The translations under genes and the position numbers were made by a program. Below, one piece after another: positions 1 through 8,445 of a DNA stretch of 39,669 nucleotides. Positions within the stretch are counted from its first letter, which is position 1. Each line of letters opens with the position of its first letter. The stretch comes from JAUVUV01 sp964548275. GTDB lineage: Bacteria > Gemmatimonadota > Glassbacteria > GWA2-58-10. Below the pieces are notes generated by a model that did no database searches, was not told the DNA's origin, and saw nothing but the letters and a program-made list of their open reading frames with translations. The stretch lies in the NCBI GenBank assembly GCA_964548275.1, contig CAZJQI010000041.1, positions 1 through 39,669 on the forward strand, written 5' to 3'.

Positions 1-1085
1 ACGCTGAAAAGAGTATCGGGTTGGCCGGCAAGGTAATTAAAAGTTCTCTGTTGCTCTATACCCAAAGAATCCTTGCGCAGGAGAGTGCGCTGGGTAAAGC
101 GCGGGGGAGGATTGGGCAGTGAATCGTTTACCAGGATAAAGAGCGAATCCTTACGGAAACTGGCTGGATTCCCGTCATCTGTTGCCTGGAAATAGAGCAC
201 GTAGAGACTGTCCTTAAGCTCGCCCTTACCCTGACCCAGGGTGACACCGTCAGTCTCGGTTCCGGGCCCCAATTCGCTTTGTGTGTCACCATCCGAGACG
301 TTGGCGTCAATAAACCAGACTCCGTTGTATTGGGAATCATCGTCATTTCCATCGCCCTGAATGAAAGAAGGCACCCAGCGGAAACGGCTACCTACGAATG
401 CGGAACCCTCTGGCTGGTTAATAAGTGCATAAGTGACGTTGTTGGCCCCGTCATTGCCGGGGACACCATTGCCGTTTTCGCTTCTCAGGAAACGGCCGGT
501 ATAGTCGTCGTCAGCGTCCGTATCTCCTTGAACCATCTTGTTGTTTGGGTCAATAAAACCAGTGATATTGATTTCCAGGGTATCGCCCTCATTGATCGCG
601 ATAAAACCGTTACCACCCTTATAATTCAGCCAGGTTGTAGCCACAGCAACGTCAAAACCAAGGTCGTCAGGGTCATAGCTGTAATTACCCCCAGGCAATG
701 TAAAAGAGCCGAGGGGAGCCACCCGGGAGGCTCCTTCGCCCGGGAAAGCCCCGTCATCTCCGGTTTCGGTACCGCCGAGAGTGAGGCGGCTGCCGTTCAT
801 ATTACCTCTGGCAATCCTGGTATTTTCGGGTTGTCCGGGATCTGTAAAACCATAAAATCCTTTGGTGTTAACCTCTCCAACCTTAGCGAAATCACCTCCG
901 TAAAATATCCGGTTGTTAACCGAATAATCCGAGTTAAGCAGCGATGCCGCATTTCCATCGCTTGGTGAAACGATTTCAAACGTGGTGGGGACAGGGGCCG
1001 TGTTCTGAGCCAGCAGAGTATTAGCCCAGAGAAGCAGGATTGCTGCCGTTCCGGCCGTGAACGCCAAACGGAATCGAAGATGCAT
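1..1085 (-). CDS. Secreted multidomain surface protein, N-terminal part (cut by window edge)
   Basis: This frame is open from an ATG at 1085 to the window edge, about 361 codons, so the C-terminus is missing. The start has a good ribosome binding site (AAGGAGAG, 6-7 bases upstream). Residues 1-26 form a signal peptide with a basic N-terminus, a hydrophobic core and a likely LLA|Q cleavage site. The mature protein begins QNTAPVPTTFEI, identical to the next gene upstream (1810-6444), and the two align throughout, for example at NGFIAINE, QGDG, a WFxDAN-type motif and DSLFIxVNDS. The residues resemble Ig-like (cadherin/He_PIG-like) beta-sandwich domains. It is a paralogue of that neighbour and is probably exported to the cell surface or medium. 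No catalytic motif is visible. The intergenic gap and the terminator at 1742-1779 suggest it has its own promoter. Confidence 0.85.
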   Translation of the reverse strand, partial: MHLRFRLAFTAGTAAILLLWANTLLAQNTAPVPTTFEIVSPSDGNAASLLNSDYSVNNRIFYGGDFAKVGEVNTKGFYGFTDPGQPENTRIARGNMNGSRLTLGGTETGDDGAFPGEGASRVAPLGSFTLPGGNYSYDPDDLGFDVAVATTWLNYKGGNGFIAINEGDTLEINITGFIDPNNKMVQGDTDADDDYTGRFLRSENGNGVPGNDGANNVTYALINQPEGSAFVGSRFRWVPSFIQGDGNDDDSQYNGVWFIDANVSDGDTQSELGPGTETDGVTLGQGKGELKDSLYVLYFQATDDGNPASFRKDSLFILVNDSLPNPPPRFTQRTLLRKDSLGIEQQRTFNYLAGQPDTLFS

Positions 1086-1741
1086 GGTTCCCTCTCCTTG
1101 AGATGAATGGTTCAATCCGTTAAACCAGGTGAAATTAAACGGTGATCAAGGCGAAATTATCTCGTTTTTCCTATAATTTTTTTGGCAACATACATGCCAC
1201 TATTTAGATTATCCACGTATTTTCTTATAATTTAACATGTTATAAAATAATTCCTCGAAAAATCAGGAAAATTCAAAGAAACTTTGGTATATTTTGCCGA
1301 TAGATTTTGATCTTTTTGAATCCGGAATAGGCATTTTTTTCCCGATATTTGCTCTACTGCGGGCAAGAATCATCTGGGGGGATTAACCCTTATCCTTCAC
1401 CAGACTGCCCACCTCTTGATGAAAGGACGGAAAATTTCCAATCATCCAGAGATTATCTTTATGGCTATCGGTAATTCGCCAGAGGCGGCCTCGGGCTGCT
1501 TTCAAGTTCCAAAGGAACGGAGACCGCACATGATGGCGAACTGGTTCGATGAGATTTGATTGATGGTCTTATCGAAAGAGATATATTACTTTATGGGATT
1601 AAGGCTTGTAAAAGATTCAAATGATGAGACGAGCTGCGTTGCCAGAATCTTATGTGTGGATGCTTGTTTTTCTCTGCCACAAAAAGCTGTAGGAGAATCT
1701 TTGAAAAGATATTCACGGATAGCTCTCCACCCCCAGCAGAC
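1086..1741. other. AT-rich intergenic region upstream of the partial gene
   Basis: This region of about 650 bases separates the two paralogous secreted-protein genes. It must hold the leader, and presumably the promoter, of the partial gene at 1-1085. I found no convincing -35/-10 pair. A short inverted repeat (TGGCA, 7 bases, TGCCA) lies near 1182-1200. Small plus-strand open frames here (1560-1817, 1652-1867) run into the terminator and the end of the next gene and look fortuitous. Confidence 0.5.
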
Positions 1742-1779
1742 AAAAAAAGGCGGCCGGGACTTGAGTCCCGGCCGCCTTT
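1742..1779 (-). terminator. Intrinsic terminator after the 1544-residue protein gene
   Basis: There is a perfect GC-rich inverted repeat, 1749-1761 against 1764-1776: a stem of 12-13 pairs with a tiny loop. On the minus strand it is followed at once by seven T residues (1748-1742). It lies about 30 bases past the stop codon at 1810 and is oriented to end that transcript. Confidence 0.93.
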
Positions 1780-1809
1780 ACATTTCAGGCGAGTTGGCTG
1801 CTCAGCAGT

Positions 1810-4800
1810 TTACTTGAGCAGTACCATCTTGCGTGTGGACACGAAGTTTCCAGCCTTGATCCGGTAGAAGTACACACCGGAGGAGACTGCCTCGCCTTTG
1901 TTGTTCTCACCGCTCCACTGGACAACGTAGTGTCCCGGCTCCTTGACAGCGCTGACCAGCTTGCGCACGAGCTGACCACGGATGTTGTAGATATTGAGGT
2001 CAACTTTCAAGCCGTGGACCTCGCTGTCAGGAATATCGTAAGCGATGGTTGTGGACGGGTTGAAGGGGTTCGGGTAGTTCTGGCCCAGAGCGAAAGCTTT
2101 GGGCAGAGCAACCTTGGCCACTTCTTTCTTAGAGGCAACACCATCGAGGTCGGACACCCGGACAACGTTCTGGGGGCTTTCGCCAGTGACCAGGGTCCGG
2201 AACGACATGGAAACGTTGCTGTAGACAGCGGCTACGCGAATTTCATCACCGGCTTTCCACTGATAGACTTCACCGTCAGCCATCTTGAGGTTAGCCAGGT
2301 TGACATTCCAGTAACCGTTCTCGTCAGTCAGATCAGCAATCGTTGTGCTGGGCTTGTCGCCGCGTCTCAGCTCCACATAGACCATCGTGTTCTCCAGCGG
2401 CTCGCCGCTCTCGTCCACCATGCGGCCATAGACCGTGTACGGGAAGCCAGTACCGATCTTGGCGGTCTTGAATATGTATGGACCACCATTGTTATTATAG
2501 GTAATCCCGTTGGAGACTATCTCGAAGACATATTCAGTCTCCGGTTCAAGACCGAGCAGTTGGAGAGAGCCCATACAAGCGACAGAGTTGGCATCCTTGG
2601 TGAATACTGCCACCCTGTTCAGGCCCTCAGAAGCCTTGCCATAGCGGATTTGAGTGGTCACCGAGCCGTTAGTGATCCAGGAGACCACGGCCGCGCTGCT
2701 GGTAATATCGCTCAGGCGGACGTTACGTACAGCGCCGCTGCTCGCGTTGGACTCGCTCGTATTGAGAGTGAGCGAAGGTGTCACACCGGAAACGCTGCCG
2801 AACTTAGCCTCGGCGTTTGCCAGCTGCGTCAGGGTCGGAGTGTTGATATCCCACTGGCTCGCCGCGGTTACTCTCAGGATGTAACCTTCGCTGACATCAA
2901 TATGGAAATTATTGTTATAGACGATCGCTCCGGATGCCTGATCCACACATGCGCTCTCGTACTGCTGGGTATCTTCATTGTACCTGAAGATTTCCGAAGC
3001 GTTGGCTATTGTGGCCAGCATCGTTCTCGCGCTCCAAGCATAGTAAAGCGAATCAATCTGCGCCGGGCGTGCGATCCAGTACAGAGCGGCATTGTCGAAG
3101 ATCATCGGCGGCAGCTCGGTACCGTAAAGGCTACCGCTGAGAGTGATGTACTCCTGCCCGTCGACTGCGATGAAGTAACCACAGTAGTAGTTGCCGTCCT
3201 CATCGGCCAGGTCCCAGTCTTTGGCGGCAGGCACGAACCCGGTACCTGTCCTGGTGATCGTTTCCTGGGTACCCGTGGCTGAAATCCACCTGCTGATCGA
3301 GGGAATACCCTGAGTGATCTCAGAAAGCAGAGCCTTGGCTGTCTGAGGCTCTGTAGTGAACAGGTCCACCGGGATACCGATCAGGTTCAGACCAACTTTC
3401 AGACGCAGGTCGTAATTCACCGAAGGAACAAGCTGTGTTACACCCTCACCGAGGTTGACCGCCTGCGGCGAAGAGGTGCCGCGGGTAGTCACGAACTGGA
3501 CGAATCCAATGTCCTTATCGCCTTCAATGGTAATAATCAGGAAATCGCCGGCTTCATGGACGAATGTTCTGTCCACCACACCAACAGTATCCGTTACCGC
3601 GTCACCAAGGTTGATCACCCAGGAACTGTCACTGACCACTGTAGCAGTCAGAGGCATGGAGGTATCCGCCACATTGTCTGCATCGACAACCTTGACAGTC
3701 ACCAGAGCACCAATAGCCGGCTGGCCGGTTTTGGTAACCACGTTACCCTCAATGGCGTAGGTCTCGCCTTGGGCGTTCTGCGCCGGCAGGGTCTGTAAGA
3801 GGAATCCCCTGATAGCGGCGTTGACCTCTGGAGAACCAGAGTTGGACCGGTCGATCTTCACCGGATTGTACGGACCGTTGATATCGCGGGTCGTATCACC
3901 GAAGAAGAGGTCGTTTTCCATCGCGATAATGAACTGGTAGGTCACACCAGGCACCAGATTGGTCAGTTCTACGTAGTGGACCTCATCCGTGATTGACGTA
4001 GCTCCCTTGAAGACCTGAACCGTGGACTTGACGCCAGTCAAGGTCGGAGGCGGGCCAGGCGCTGGTACGACAAAGGTCGGCCAATACGGCGGCCCGGTAG
4101 CCGGGAAAAGCCCGCTGAAAACATCCAGCGTGTCATTCGCAGTGGCTACGATAACGCTGTCAGTACCGGTAAACGCGGTTTTCCATTTGATCTTTGCCGA
4201 AGTAGAGGTGACGTTAACAGCCTCAAGATTGGTAACCGCAGTCGTATCCGGCTCTGTTATCACATAAGGATATACAGTCGGTGTACCAAACACAGCCGAG
4301 TATACCTCGATCGTATCAGGTATGACCGTCGGAGTTGGCGGCGGTGTATACCGTGAAACCGGAACCTGCGAAGGAATAGTCAGGTTAATCCGGTCTTTGC
4401 CCCAGGAGTTGACGACCGCCTGGAGATTCTGTGCCAGGCCGGCAGTGTTACGAGCCCGGAAAATCACCCGACTAGGCGTAGAGGAATTGATATCGTACAG
4501 GCCGAATCCTTCGCCGAAGATGGTGATATCCTGTCCGGGGTAACCGGACGGCGGATGAACCTCGGCAATGTCGGGTTCCGGGGCTACCCGAAGCCACAGG
4601 TTTTTAGGCGCTGATTTCCTGTCGGGCGTGTATGAGTCAGTCGCCTCCACTGGGAATGAATAGCTGACCGTATCCGCACTGTAGAGGGTAACAACCACCA
4701 AACCAATATTGCCTTTGAAATCAACATCCGCCAGTGTAGAGGTTGTGGTGAATGAAATTGCAGGACCAAGCGAATCACCGATCAGAGGGTCAGGGTCGTA

Positions 4801-6444
4801 CACGTACTGAGTTAGATAAATCGAGTCAGTGACACCATTGGCCACTGCGAGCGGAGCAAACTCTTCAATGCTGTCCGGATACAGTGCCACCGGATCGAAC
4901 GCGTAAACAAACGCGCTGTCGGAAGGCTTGCTGGTTGTGTCGGCATCCCAGATCGGCGGACGGTTGATATTGGCAATGTCGAACAGCATGGTGTCATAAA
5001 CTTCCGGGTTCGTGTCATCCTTGACCCATACAACCAACTTCACAGTATCAGCTGCGACTGTATCGGCGACATTGTAGGCTACCTGCAGGCGTACTTTTAA
5101 CGCCTTGCGGACGCCATTCTCGACTATCGTGACCGTATCCAATGCCAGGGAGTCCAGGCTGCTGTAATTACGGTGGAGGAAGCTGTCCCAATCCTCAACC
5201 TCGAAATTTATTTCCGCGTTACTGCCTCCGCCACGGGCGCTGTCCTGGTCGGTTGCGTGGAAAGTAATGACAATGCTGTCGCCTTCACTGTAAGCCAGCA
5301 GAGAATCCGTTGTGAACTGCACACTGGATTTAAAGTAATTCTGCACGTTCCCGCTGGGGTCGACAACTTCACGCTTGGTGAAGATAGGCTCTGGATTTTT
5401 TATCGAGTCGTTAACCATGATAAACAACGAATCCACTCCGACCTTCGGCGGGATACCGTCATCCATGGCCGTGAAATAAACCACGTAGAGGCTGTCTAGC
5501 AACTCGCCATTACCATAGCCGACGGAGGTGTCATCTTTTCCCGCAGTGTCGGCCTTGGCATCAAGCAATTCAGAGGCCGTGCTTCCGTTGGAAATGTTTG
5601 CGTCAACAAAAAACCAACCATTCCTGTTGCTGTTGTCAAAGTCTCCGTCACCCTGGATAAAGTTAGGCACCCAGCTGAAGATGGCCCCGTTGAAAGAAGC
5701 GCCGGCAGGCAGGGTGGAAGGCACGACTCCGAACCTCACGCCGTTGGCCGAATCATTGGCAGGGTTGGCTAAGTCGAACACGTACTCCTCGCTTTCAAAA
5801 CCCCATCCTTCATAATTATCATCCTGAACTCCACCAGTAGGATAAGACTTAAGCCTGTTGTTGGGATCGACATAGCCGGTGAGACGGATCACGAGAGAGT
5901 CCTCTTCATTAATCGCGATAAAACCATTACTACCTCTGTAATCCGGGAAGCTGACCGTCCAGTTACCCGCACCGTCATCACCAATGTCGTCTTGGTCATA
6001 TGAAACGTTTGCGATGTGATTACCGGGTAAATTAACAACTATAGAATTATACCCTAAACTGCTTGGAGCATCGTCCAACTCGGTACCACCCAACGTCAAC
6101 CGGCTAGCAGTTGCGTTACCTCGGGCCGCAACATCATCATGTCCATTTGGTTTCGTTTCGACCACATCGGGTTGCCAACCCAGAAAACCGGATTGATAGT
6201 CGGTACCGGCATTATTAGGCAGCCTGGCAAAATCACCGCCATAGAAAATTCTCGTATTGGCGGCACCTTTATTTCCGGCATAGTCATGGTTAATCAAAAA
6301 CGGCAAACTACTGTCCGAGGGGCTTAAAATCTCGAAAGTTGTCGGAACAGGCGCTGTATTCTGTGCATAAGCCGGTAAATAGGAAACTGCAATCAGAAAA
6401 GGCAATAAGGTGATAGCTAATTTCACCTTAAGCAGATATTTCAT
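1810..6444 (-). CDS. Giant secreted multidomain protein (Ig-like, TIG, Fn3, C-terminal sorting domain)
   Basis: The protein has 1544 residues. The ATG at 6444 has a strong ribosome binding site (AAGGAGAG). Residues 1-27 are a signal peptide (cleavage AYA|Q), followed by QNTAPVPTTFEI as in the paralogue at 1-1085. Visible modules in order are: Ig/cadherin-like beta-sandwich repeats (about 30-620) with DxND and WxP signatures; an IPT/TIG domain (about 630-720, PPSGYPGQDITIFGEGFG); a Fn3 domain (about 745-880); a carboxypeptidase-regulatory-like domain (about 900-1000); a second Fn3 (about 1215-1310); and a second carboxypeptidase-regulatory-like domain. The C-terminal 90 residues contain QNYPNPFNPSTTI and YNIRGQLVRKL, typical of FlgD-like/type IX sorting domains of FCB bacteria. 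The likely role is a surface or secreted adhesin or structural protein. No enzyme domain is seen. It is rich in Ser/Thr and could be glycosylated (inference). Confidence 0.95.
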   Translation of the reverse strand: MKYLLKVKLAITLLPFLIAVSYLPAYAQNTAPVPTTFEILSPSDSSLPFLINHDYAGNKGAANTRIFYGGDFARLPNNAGTDYQSGFLGWQPDVVETKPNGHDDVAARGNATASRLTLGGTELDDAPSSLGYNSIVVNLPGNHIANVSYDQDDIGDDGAGNWTVSFPDYRGSNGFIAINEEDSLVIRLTGYVDPNNRLKSYPTGGVQDDNYEGWGFESEEYVFDLANPANDSANGVRFGVVPSTLPAGASFNGAIFSWVPNFIQGDGDFDNSNRNGWFFVDANISNGSTASELLDAKADTAGKDDTSVGYGNGELLDSLYVVYFTAMDDGIPPKVGVDSLFIMVNDSIKNPEPIFTKREVVDPSGNVQNYFKSSVQFTTDSLLAYSEGDSIVITFHATDQDSARGGGSNAEINFEVEDWDSFLHRNYSSLDSLALDTVTIVENGVRKALKVRLQVAYNVADTVAADTVKLVVWVKDDTNPEVYDTMLFDIANINRPPIWDADTTSKPSDSAFVYAFDPVALYPDSIEEFAPLAVANGVTDSIYLTQYVYDPDPLIGDSLGPAISFTTTSTLADVDFKGNIGLVVVTLYSADTVSYSFPVEATDSYTPDRKSAPKNLWLRVAPEPDIAEVHPPSGYPGQDITIFGEGFGLYDINSSTPSRVIFRARNTAGLAQNLQAVVNSWGKDRINLTIPSQVPVSRYTPPPTPTVIPDTIEVYSAVFGTPTVYPYVITEPDTTAVTNLEAVNVTSTSAKIKWKTAFTGTDSVIVATANDTLDVFSGLFPATGPPYWPTFVVPAPGPPPTLTGVKSTVQVFKGATSITDEVHYVELTNLVPGVTYQFIIAMENDLFFGDTTRDINGPYNPVKIDRSNSGSPEVNAAIRGFLLQTLPAQNAQGETYAIEGNVVTKTGQPAIGALVTVKVVDADNVADTSMPLTATVVSDSSWVINLGDAVTDTVGVVDRTFVHEAGDFLIITIEGDKDIGFVQFVTTRGTSSPQAVNLGEGVTQLVPSVNYDLRLKVGLNLIGIPVDLFTTEPQTAKALLSEITQGIPSISRWISATGTQETITRTGTGFVPAAKDWDLADEDGNYYCGYFIAVDGQEYITLSGSLYGTELPPMIFDNAALYWIARPAQIDSLYYAWSARTMLATIANASEIFRYNEDTQQYESACVDQASGAIVYNNNFHIDVSEGYILRVTAASQWDINTPTLTQLANAEAKFGSVSGVTPSLTLNTSESNASSGAVRNVRLSDITSSAAVVSWITNGSVTTQIRYGKASEGLNRVAVFTKDANSVACMGSLQLLGLEPETEYVFEIVSNGITYNNNGGPYIFKTAKIGTGFPYTVYGRMVDESGEPLENTMVYVELRRGDKPSTTIADLTDENGYWNVNLANLKMADGEVYQWKAGDEIRVAAVYSNVSMSFRTLVTGESPQNVVRVSDLDGVASKKEVAKVALPKAFALGQNYPNPFNPSTTIAYDIPDSEVHGLKVDLNIYNIRGQLVRKLVSAVKEPGHYVVQWSGENNKGEAVSSGVYFYRIKAGNFVSTRKMVLLK

Positions 6445-6516
6445 TTTTCTCTCCTTGAGAAAAGTTCATTCAAAATAATAGTTCCCCTCCTGGAAACTAG
6501 GCGTTCATGTTGCTGG

Positions 6517-6543
6517 TCATCCTGAATCGAAATAGCTCCGCAT
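6517..6543 (-). other. Possible leader mini-ORF (MRSYFDSG) in the 5' region of the giant gene
   Basis: On the minus strand a near-perfect Shine-Dalgarno sequence (AAAGGAGG) stands four bases before an ATG at 6543, followed by eight codons and TGA. It lies about 70-100 bases upstream of the secreted-protein start. It could be a translated leader peptide, or the remains of an earlier gene start. There is no terminator or antiterminator around it, so a regulatory function is not shown. Confidence 0.25.
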
Positions 6544-6636
6544 CTATCCTCCTTTAACGATTGTTATCATACATCTCTACAAATCTCTTAGTTGATTGTT
6601 TGTACTTCTGGCCAAGTGGTACTTTTTATACATTAT

Positions 6637-6656
6637 ACTACACTATACTATACTAT
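6637..6656. repeat. Pentanucleotide microsatellite (ACTAY x4)
   Basis: Four consecutive ACTAC/ACTAT units occur in the AT-rich upstream region of the giant secreted-protein gene. On the minus strand they create several overlapping TATA-like hexamers, including TATAAT just outside the array. A matching -35 at the right distance is not clear. Confidence 0.7.
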
Positions 6657-6675
6657 TTTGTAAATCGGCTTTTAC

Positions 6676-6840
6676 CCCTTAAACTTTAAAAAAAATTAAG
6701 GGAAAAGACGATTTAAGCCCCTACCTGCTGATTTAACTGAGTGGCGCAGGTTTATTTCTTCTGTTTAACCCTGAAAAGGGAATTTTTTACCAGCTTTGCA
6801 AGCGATCTCATCCTTGATCGCTTCCTCTTTTTTTTATTTT
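6676..6840 (+). ncRNA. Candidate structured RNA: four hairpins plus U-tract
   Basis: Four successive inverted repeats are visible: CCCTTAA (6676-6682) with TTAAGGG (6696-6702); ACCTGC (6723-6728) with GCAGGT (6746-6751); CCCT-GAAA-AGGG (6769-6780); and AAGCGATC (6800-6807) with GATCGCTT (6816-6823). The last is followed by a T-rich tract (6826-6840), as in an intrinsic terminator reading plus. No plus-strand protein gene lies upstream, so a short plus-strand RNA, possibly antisense to the leader region, is one explanation. It matches no RNA family I recognise, and no convincing plus promoter was found. Confidence is low. Confidence 0.25.
6800..6840 (+). terminator. Terminator-like hairpin on the plus strand
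   Basis: An 8-pair stem (AAGCGATC/GATCGCTT) with an 8-base loop is followed after two bases by a long T-rich tract. It fits a Rho-independent terminator for plus-strand transcription. No plus-strand gene precedes it, which makes it odd. Confidence 0.45.
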
Positions 6841-7456
6841 CATTTAATCAGCAAGGTGGGTTAAGCAGAAAAGAATAATCCTTTTGCGAACAACTTATTG
6901 AATTATTAAGAAATTACACCTCTGAAACACGTAAAATGACGCACTTACCCCTTTGAAAGACAGCTTTTTTCCGACTTGAAAAATTATACACTTGGCCTTA
7001 CCTATTTATTTCGGCATCGCAGACCCAAACTTTAGTTTTATTGTCAACTCAACAGCTTCATACAAAGATAACAATTTTTAACTGCCAATAAGTTTCCCGG
7101 CACGCCGGAAAAACTGGATGTTTTTATTATGTACTATTCACCCCAAAAAAGTCAGATCACGTCCCTGAAGCCTGCCTTGAACGGACAGTCAAAAAAGGGG
7201 TTAAAATCAGGATTCGAGATTATTAGAACAAAGTAGGCTCTAGAGCGGAGAATTTCTGAAAAAGGCAGGCAAAATAGAATCCCCTGGGGATATAAAGAAG
7301 GGTGATCAGATTCTAAGTCGGCTGTCTCATTCAGCCGATTGTTACACTTGACACCGGTGAGATACAACAGGTTGCCCGAAGCTGCAGGCTTGACAGTTTC
7401 CTTGCTTTTTCCAGGCCCGAACGTGCCTTTCTTCCCATGCCTGTCTCAATAAAAAA

Positions 7457-7681
7457 TTATCCGACAACAAGGAAAAACATGGTGATGATCTGCCAGGTGC
7501 CCACCAGAAGAAAGATAGCGACGATCCAGAAATCGACGAACTGCTCCGGAGTAATTATCCACTCGAAGATTTCTTCTTTGGTTTCGAAAAGCTCCGGTAA
7601 CGGGGGTTCGCTGATAAAATCCGGCCCTGGCTCATCCTTGGATAAGCCGTTGAGATACTGTTCTATTTGTTCCTGGGCCAA
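7457..7681 (-). CDS. Small single-pass membrane protein, unknown function
   Basis: This frame encodes 74 residues starting with TTG at 7681, preceded by a good ribosome binding site (GAGGGAG, seven bases upstream). The first 45 residues are acidic and hydrophilic (EQIEQY, EETKEE-like). The C-terminal 30 are one hydrophobic helix (FWIVAIFLLVGTW, ending FFLVVG). It follows the membrane protein at 7772-8245 by 90 bases on the same strand and may be cotranscribed with it. I recognise no family. It is too short to be certain, but the ribosome binding site and clear amphipathic-to-membrane layout favour a real gene. Confidence 0.55.
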   Translation of the reverse strand: MAQEQIEQYLNGLSKDEPGPDFISEPPLPELFETKEEIFEWIITPEQFVDFWIVAIFLLVGTWQIITMFFLVVG

Positions 7682-7771
7682 TTGTTTGCTCCCTCTTTAT
7701 TGCGGTATGCTGATTGGAATCATAGTAATAATGTAATAAATCCAATTGTCGATAAACAAGATATCTAACCT

Positions 7772-8245
7772 CTAATATCTCCTTCTCCAAGTATTATGAA
7801 CGAGCCCGCGTGTCTCGGGGTAGCGTACGGGCGGGTTGTCAGGCCTTGCTGCTGGAGACCACGTATGGGGACGCAACTCGTTTTTGATTGCTTCTCTCCC
7901 CGGGCGAGCGGATACTCGGATTGCCGGCCGCTGCTGGCGGTTCTGCCATCGTATAAACTGCAGTACCTGAAAACAGAGAATCCCCATCAACAGGAAAAGA
8001 AGAGCGATAACCAAAGATTTTTCAAGGTGATAGTAGGGCGGTGGTGTAGCAAGATTCCAGAAGAGGAGAAAAAGGCTCCACCCGAAACAAAAGATTGCCA
8101 CGGCCACGAGGATTAGCTGAACTGCACCCTGGTAAGGCAAAACTTGACGCATTCGCCGCCTGATCCCATTAATAATATGGAAAGCTAAATATATTACGGA
8201 GGGCAAACACCCCACCAAAGCAGCAATGATGAGCGTGGTTTCCAT
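7772..8245 (-). CDS. Small polytopic membrane protein, unknown function
   Basis: The protein has 157 residues from the ATG at 8245, which has AAAGGA seven bases upstream. An in-frame ATG nine codons earlier (8272) has a poorly placed ribosome binding site. Three hydrophobic segments are visible (about 3-22, 40-60 and 75-98), followed by a basic, Arg/Pro-rich cytoplasmic-looking tail with several PxxRP-type stretches. No family is recognised. It lies 200 bases downstream of the last TMTC-like gene, on the same strand. Whether it belongs to that transcript is unclear, because no obvious terminator lies between. A TATAAT hexamer at 8290-8295 (minus) could be a local promoter, but its -35 is weak. 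Confidence 0.65.
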   Translation of the reverse strand: METTLIIAALVGCLPSVIYLAFHIINGIRRRMRQVLPYQGAVQLILVAVAIFCFGWSLFLLFWNLATPPPYYHLEKSLVIALLFLLMGILCFQVLQFIRWQNRQQRPAIRVSARPGREAIKNELRPHTWSPAARPDNPPVRYPETRGLVHNTWRRRY

Positions 8246-8445
8246 GAGAAGTCCTTTTCTCTTGAAAATCATCCTTGATCAATGGAACGATTATAATGTG
8301 GTGTGGCCGCGGACTTACAGTCAGCAGGTATCCAGGAGGGAAGATAAGAGACCGAGAAAATGTCCAGGCCACAATGCTCCGCCTGCACGAATCAATTTGC
8401 CGACAGTGCACCTGATCAATTTATCGGATTTTTTGCCGGGCTGCT

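Larger units (their letters stand above)
6445..7456. other. About 1 kb AT-rich intergenic region
   Basis: This is the largest internal gap. Its low-coordinate side is the leader of the giant secreted-protein gene. It also holds a mini-ORF with a strong Shine-Dalgarno sequence (6517-6543), a pentanucleotide repeat (6637-6656) and a string of hairpins ending in a plus-strand U-tract (6676-6840). From 6841 to 7456 I see no gene. A 71-codon minus-strand open frame at 7152-7367 has no recognisable features and I do not call it. A short GC hairpin near 7096-7112 has no U-run. Confidence 0.5.

Noticed and set aside
279..968. 229-codon plus-strand frame at the window start
   Set aside because: It is antisense to the partial secreted protein, whose minus-strand translation aligns with the neighbouring paralogue.
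1560..1817. 85-codon plus-strand frame
   Set aside because: It runs through the perfect terminator stem and into the end of the secreted-protein gene, with no ribosome binding site or domain.
1930..3282. 450-codon open frame on the plus strand
   Set aside because: It lies entirely antisense to the giant secreted-protein gene, has no recognisable domain, and is explained by codon bias of the real gene.
7152..7367. 71-codon minus-strand frame
   Set aside because: No ribosome binding site, membrane segment or recognisable motif; isolated in a non-coding AT-rich region.
7391..7396. TTGACA on the plus strand
   Set aside because: No -10-like hexamer at 16-18 bases and no plus-strand gene downstream.
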